NCBI GenBank assembly: GCA_023416135.1
Contig: JAEZIF010000170.1
Span: 1 to 8,649 of the forward strand
DNA: 8,649 nucleotides
Reading direction: 5' to 3'
From: Pseudomonadota bacterium
GTDB taxonomy: Bacteria; Pseudomonadota; Alphaproteobacteria; Reyranellales; Reyranellaceae
The notes under the pieces were generated by a model. The model was given only the letters and a program-made list of their open reading frames with translations. It had not been told where the DNA came from and did not search any database. The position numbers and the translations under genes are program-made. Of this stretch, positions 5,755 through 8,649 are shown in pieces. How positions within the stretch are numbered: the first letter of the stretch is position 1; each line of letters begins with the position of its first letter.

Positions 5755-6582
5755 TTACTTCGTCGCCTTCGGGGGGCGCAGGCGCAGCGTCACGGTTCCG
5801 GCGCTGCGTGATTGCTCCGGATCGAAGCGTCCATTCGCCGTCGAACCGTCGAGCCAGCTCACGCTGTAGACGGTCTCGCCGGCGAAGGAGATGGGTTCGC
5901 CGGTCTTTCCATACATCCAGTAGTCGCAGCGGATCGGGTCGTCGGCGTTGAGTTGCTGCGCTTGGCAGATCTGGTGCAATACATAAGGCATGAACCGGGC
6001 TCGGCCATCCTCCGGCGCCGTCGTGTAGTAGAGCGCCAGCGAGCGCTGCTCGCTTCCGCAACGATGGATCGCGCGGACCTGCGCCGTACCGGGCGTCTTC
6101 AGCCTGAGGCCATCCAACTCCAGCACCAGTACATCGAGCGCCCTGGAACGGGCGGCCTCGGTGAAGCCCGTGCTCACCAGCATGGCCTCGTAGCGGCCAA
6201 TCGCGTCGGCCGTCGGCGTCTCGGGATAGCCGGCGCGCGCGAGGTCACGCTGCCACGAGCGCGTCTCGAGGGCGCGCACGACCATCGCGCCGGTGAGGCC
6301 CGCGCGCTCGGCCCAGTCGCCCAGCACATTTTCGGCCGTCCAGCAGTACTTGAGAAGATTGTAGCCGTCCGGCTCGACCGGCTTGGCGCGCACATCGACG
6401 ACACCGGTCAATTGGCCGACGACGGTCTTCACCAGCACATACTGCGAAGCCGGGCTCTCGCGCACCTTTTCGGAACTCGAATGGACGGCAGCGGATGGGT
6501 TCTCGCCCGATCGCTCGGCCTGCGCGCCCGCCGGCGTGGCGCCCAGAAGCGCCAACAAGGCGATTGCTGCGGTCTTTTCCAT
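5755..6582 (-). CDS. Secreted protein of unknown function with four cysteines
   Basis: From ATG at 6582 the protein has 275 residues. It begins MEKTAAIALLALLGATPAGA, a clear Sec signal peptide with likely cleavage after Ala20 or Ala22, so it should act in the periplasm or outside. A polar, low-complexity stretch follows to about residue 45. The rest is a mixed alpha/beta globular region with no membrane segment. Cys80, Cys175, Cys206 and Cys219 could form two disulfides. I recognise no family or catalytic motif. The open frame extends upstream to 6687, but those codons precede the signal peptide and overlap the divergent gene, so I reject them. GGGAGG (complement of 6596-6601) lies 13 bases upstream, rather far. 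The gene is divergent from the secreted hydrolase with only 32 bases between, and convergent with infC. Confidence 0.75.
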   Translation of the reverse strand: MEKTAAIALLALLGATPAGAQAERSGENPSAAVHSSSEKVRESPASQYVLVKTVVGQLTGVVDVRAKPVEPDGYNLLKYCWTAENVLGDWAERAGLTGAMVVRALETRSWQRDLARAGYPETPTADAIGRYEAMLVSTGFTEAARSRALDVLVLELDGLRLKTPGTAQVRAIHRCGSEQRSLALYYTTAPEDGRARFMPYVLHQICQAQQLNADDPIRCDYWMYGKTGEPISFAGETVYSVSWLDGSTANGRFDPEQSRSAGTVTLRLRPPKATK

Positions 6583-6614
6583 GGCCGGATGGTAGCCTCC
6601 CGCAGGGGTAACGC

Positions 6615-7616
6615 ATGAAAGCTCTGATCGTTGCGGTTGCGCTGCTGATGGCGCCGTTGGAGATGGCTGCGGCCCAGCAGACGGCACCGCCGATCAATGC
6701 GGAAGCGGCGAGGAGCCTGTCCGATTTCCAGAACTTCGGCCCGCATCGCGCCTTCGTGATCGGCGCCGACGGCCGGGCGAGCTGGTATGTCGGCGTCGGC
6801 GGCGCCGATCCGGGCAATGCCGTCAACAATGCCCTGAAGCGCTGCGAGGAGCGCGGCAAGCCGCCCTGTGTCCTGCATGTCGTCAACAACTACACGGTCA
6901 CCGCTGCCGACTGGCGCACGCAGGTGCCGGGGCGCGCGCCCGATGCGCCCGACATCGGCCGGCTACGGCCGCAACCCTACTGGTCGATGCGCGGCCCCAG
7001 TCTCGCCGCGGGGCTGATCGTGTGGAGCCACGGCTACATGGCCGGCAGGAATGCGACGGAAGGCGCACCGCAGTCATGGATCGGCCGTTTCACCCGCATG
7101 GGCTACGACCTCTATCGCTTCGACCGCGAATGGATCGTCGACTGGGCGGGCGATGCCACGGCGCTGGCCGAAGCCGTGCGCAAGGCGCGCGACTTGGGCT
7201 ATCGTCGCGTCGTGCTGGCCGGGCAGTCGGCTGGCGCCTGGGTGTCGCTGGCCGCCCTTGCCCGCGGCGCGCCGGTCGACGGCGTGATCTCGATCGCCGC
7301 CGCCCACCACGGCGAGGCGAGCAAGATGCGCGACACCTCGCGGGCCCGCTCGGAATGGCAGAACGTGATTACGGCGCTGAAGCCCGGCCCGCGGGTCGTG
7401 GTCGTGAATTTCGCAGACGATCCCTACGACGTCGGCGGCCGCATGGCCGATGCACGCTCGGCCTTCGCCAAGAGCAGCCAGGACGCCGTCGTCATCGACA
7501 ATCCCGAAGGCTTCAAGGGTCACGGCGCCGGCAGCGACATCGCCTTTGCGCGAAAGTTCGGCGGCTGCATCGAGACCTTCATCGACAAGGGGACGAGGCA
7601 GCCGCCCTGCTACTGA
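6615..7616 (+). CDS. Secreted alpha/beta-hydrolase-like protein with an N-terminal Cys domain
   Basis: 333 residues. It begins MKALIVAVALLMAPLEMAAA, a Sec signal peptide, so the product is periplasmic or exported. Residues about 40-95 form a small domain with Gly-Ala-Asp-Gly-Arg-Ala-Ser-Trp, then Ala-Leu-Lys-Arg-Cys-Glu and Pro-Pro-Cys-Val-Leu (Cys77, Cys85). This pattern resembles small secreted domains common in alphaproteobacteria (from memory). The second part is an alpha/beta hydrolase: Ile-Val-Trp-Ser-His-Gly-Tyr (135-141, oxyanion region), nucleophile elbow Gly-Gln-Ser-Ala-Gly (203-207, Ser205), probable acid Asp268 or Asp269, and probable base His303 in Gly-His-Gly. Cys318 and Cys332 may form a C-terminal disulfide. 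AGGGG (6604-6608) is a good ribosome site six bases before the ATG. Substrate unknown; an esterase role is inference. One base separates its stop from that of the convergent SDR. Confidence 0.8.
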   Translation: MKALIVAVALLMAPLEMAAAQQTAPPINAEAARSLSDFQNFGPHRAFVIGADGRASWYVGVGGADPGNAVNNALKRCEERGKPPCVLHVVNNYTVTAADWRTQVPGRAPDAPDIGRLRPQPYWSMRGPSLAAGLIVWSHGYMAGRNATEGAPQSWIGRFTRMGYDLYRFDREWIVDWAGDATALAEAVRKARDLGYRRVVLAGQSAGAWVSLAALARGAPVDGVISIAAAHHGEASKMRDTSRARSEWQNVITALKPGPRVVVVNFADDPYDVGGRMADARSAFAKSSQDAVVIDNPEGFKGHGAGSDIAFARKFGGCIETFIDKGTRQPPCY

Positions 7617-7617
7617 T

Positions 7618-8373
7618 TTAGCCCATGTACGCCCCGCCGTTGACGTGCAGCACCTGCCCGGTGATGGCGTCGGCTTCGTCGGAGGCGAGGAACACCGCGC
7701 TGCGCGCGATCTGGTCGGGCGCCAAGAGCTTGCCGCCGAGCGGGATGGTCGCCTTGGCGATCTCGACCAGCTCGGCATCGGTGTTGCCGTAGCGCGGCTG
7801 GGCGGTGTCGGTCGTGCCGGGGGCGATGGCGTTGACCCGGATGTCGTGCGGCGCGAGCTCCAGCGCCATCGCCCGGGTCATCGACACCACGCCGCCCTTG
7901 CTGGCGCTGTAGTGAACGCCGCGCACCGCCCCGCGCATCGCCTGCGACGAGAGGTTGATGATCGAGCCGCGCCTGCCGGCGGCGATCAGCGCCTTGGCGA
8001 CGGCGACCGCGGCGAAGCAGCCGGCCTTGAGGTTGATGTCGAGCACGTAGTCCCAGTCGTTCTCGCGCATCTCGAGGAACTTCACGCGCGGATAGACGCC
8101 GGCATTGTTGACCAGGATATCGGGAACGCCGAGCGTGGCGACGGTCTCGGCGACCATGGCCTCGATATCGGCAAGCTTCGCCACGTCGGCCTTTATGAGG
8201 TGGGCGCGCCGGCCGGCCTGGCGGGCATAATTCGCGACCGCCCGGGCACCGCGCTCGTCGTCGAGCCAGCTCAGCGCCACGTCGGCCCCCTCCCCGGCCA
8301 GCGCCCGGCCGATCGCCGCCCCGATGCCCTGCTGCGCGCCGGTCACCAGCGCCACCTTGCCTGTCAGTCTCAT
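7618..8373 (-). CDS. FabG-like short-chain dehydrogenase/reductase
   Basis: A 251-residue classical SDR, the family's normal size. The cofactor motif Thr-Gly-Ala-Gln-Gln-Gly-Ile-Gly is at 11-18, Asn-Asn-Ala-Gly at 89-92, and the catalytic set is Asn114, Ser142 or Ser143, Tyr155 and Lys159 (Tyr-Ser-Ala-Ser-Lys). The C-terminal Thr-Gly-Gln-Val-Leu-His-Val-Asn-Gly-Gly is typical. All catalytic residues are present, so an active NAD(P)H-dependent oxidoreductase is expected. The sequence resembles FabG and the sugar or alcohol dehydrogenases often named 3-oxoacyl-ACP reductase; the substrate cannot be read from it, and there are no fatty-acid genes alongside to support a FabG role. AAGGGG (minus strand, complement of 8381-8386) lies seven bases before the ATG. 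It is divergent from rpmI. Confidence 0.92.
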   Translation of the reverse strand: MRLTGKVALVTGAQQGIGAAIGRALAGEGADVALSWLDDERGARAVANYARQAGRRAHLIKADVAKLADIEAMVAETVATLGVPDILVNNAGVYPRVKFLEMRENDWDYVLDINLKAGCFAAVAVAKALIAAGRRGSIINLSSQAMRGAVRGVHYSASKGGVVSMTRAMALELAPHDIRVNAIAPGTTDTAQPRYGNTDAELVEIAKATIPLGGKLLAPDQIARSAVFLASDEADAITGQVLHVNGGAYMG

Positions 8374-8429
8374 GCCAAATCCCCTTCTGGACGGCCGAAT
8401 GTGCCATTTTCGGGCCAGACCGGCTGTGC

Positions 8430-8458
8430 TTGCGTGGCCTCCGCCCCGCCGCTATAAG
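8430..8458 (+). promoter_or_regulatory. Probable sigma70 promoter of rpmI
   Basis: TTGCGT (8430-8435), exactly 17 bases, then TATAAG (8453-8458), which matches the -10 consensus in five of six bases. It is the best promoter match I found, and lies upstream of a ribosomal protein gene. Start expected near 8465, giving a leader of about 70 bases. Confidence 0.6.
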
Positions 8459-8469
8459 CCCCGTTCTTC

Positions 8470-8505
8470 GGCGGCCTGGCCGTATAGGGCATTGCCTCGG
8501 CCGCC
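8470..8505 (+). promoter_or_regulatory. Structured leader hairpin of rpmI
   Basis: GGCGGCC (8470-8476) pairs perfectly with GGCCGCC (8499-8505). Inside, GGGC (8487-8490) and GCCT (8494-8497) form a small stem around ATT. The structure fills most of the leader between the predicted start and the ribosome site. No T-run follows at once, so it is not a plain terminator. Autoregulation by a ribosomal protein (L20 regulates rpmI-rplT in E. coli and Bacillus) is possible but unproven. Confidence 0.4.
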
Positions 8506-8533
8506 TACTGTAACCCTTTGAAAAGGAACAAAA

Positions 8534-8649
8534 ATGCCCAAGATGAAGACCAAGAGCGGGGCCAAGAAGCGTTTTCGCTTCACGGCATCCGGCAAAGTGA
8601 AGCATGGCGTCGTCGGCAAGCGCCACGGCATGACCAAGCGGGGCAACCG
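8534..8649 (+). CDS. rpmI: 50S ribosomal protein L35, N-terminal part
   Basis: The frame from ATG at 8534 runs off the right edge after 38 full codons. It reads Met-Pro-Lys-Met-Lys-Thr-Lys-Ser-Gly-Ala-Lys-Lys-Arg-Phe, the conserved L35 start, then Thr-Ala-Ser-Gly-Lys-Val-Lys and Lys-Arg-His-Gly-Met-Thr-Lys-Arg. L35 is a small, very basic protein of the large subunit, usually about 65 residues, so somewhat over half is here. AGGA (8524-8527), in an A-rich stretch, lies six bases before the ATG. rplT (L20) would be expected next, outside the window. Confidence 0.97.
   Translation, partial: MPKMKTKSGAKKRFRFTASGKVKHGVVGKRHGMTKRGN

Noticed and set aside
6583..6687. N-terminal extension of the secreted protein on the minus strand
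   Set aside because: It would place 35 residues before a textbook signal peptide and overlap the divergent hydrolase gene.
7450..8457. 335-residue plus-strand open frame over the SDR gene
   Set aside because: Shadow of the SDR at 7618-8373, which has all its catalytic motifs. The shadow is Arg/Ala/Gly-rich without motifs.
1..8649. Mobile element, CRISPR array, tRNA or defence system
   Set aside because: No transposase or integrase, terminal repeats, regularly spaced repeats, cloverleaf or known defence protein was seen on either strand.

Overview
The window is GC-rich (about two thirds G+C by eye), densely packed bacterial chromosome. Protein sequence style (ThrRS, IF3, an ABHD10-type esterase) and codon use suggest an alphaproteobacterium, perhaps of the Rhodospirillales/Hyphomicrobiales; genus cannot be fixed from the sequence. 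I see no insertion sequence, phage gene, CRISPR array, tRNA or rRNA. This is mostly housekeeping DNA with a few accessory genes.

Layout: (1) 1-148, minus, the N-terminal part of a secreted protein; (2) 185-1054, plus, a YeeZ-like atypical SDR; (3) 1051-1806, minus, an ABHD10-type alpha/beta hydrolase whose stop overlaps that of the SDR; (4) 1850-2980, plus, a GT-B family 4 glycosyltransferase; (5) 2981-3214, a gene-free leader with two GC-rich hairpins; (6) 3215-5158 thrS, and (7) 5218-5754 infC, both plus, probably co-transcribed; (8) 5755-6582, minus, an unrecognised secreted protein; (9) 6615-7616, plus, a secreted serine-hydrolase-like protein; (10) 7618-8373, minus, a FabG-like SDR; (11) 8374-8533, an rpmI promoter and structured leader; (12) 8534 to the end, the start of rpmI (L35).

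The translation genes thrS, infC and rpmI form the backbone. In E. coli thrS-infC-rpmI-rplT are contiguous; here three unrelated genes sit between infC and rpmI, and rpmI appears to have its own sigma70-type promoter and leader. infC has no usable ATG at its true N-terminus: it starts at ATA (5218), nine bases after a good Shine-Dalgarno, which is the classic signature of IF3 autoregulation. The thrS leader has a two-hairpin arrangement that recalls the tRNA-mimicking operator of E. coli thrS, although only as a hypothesis.

The accessory genes alternate in strand. All three convergent pairs have stop codons that overlap, abut or are one base apart, so none has room for an intergenic terminator. 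I found no convincing undescribed multi-gene system. The best candidates for novelty are the divergent pair of secreted proteins (5755-6582 and 6615-7616) and the RNA leaders of thrS, infC and rpmI.
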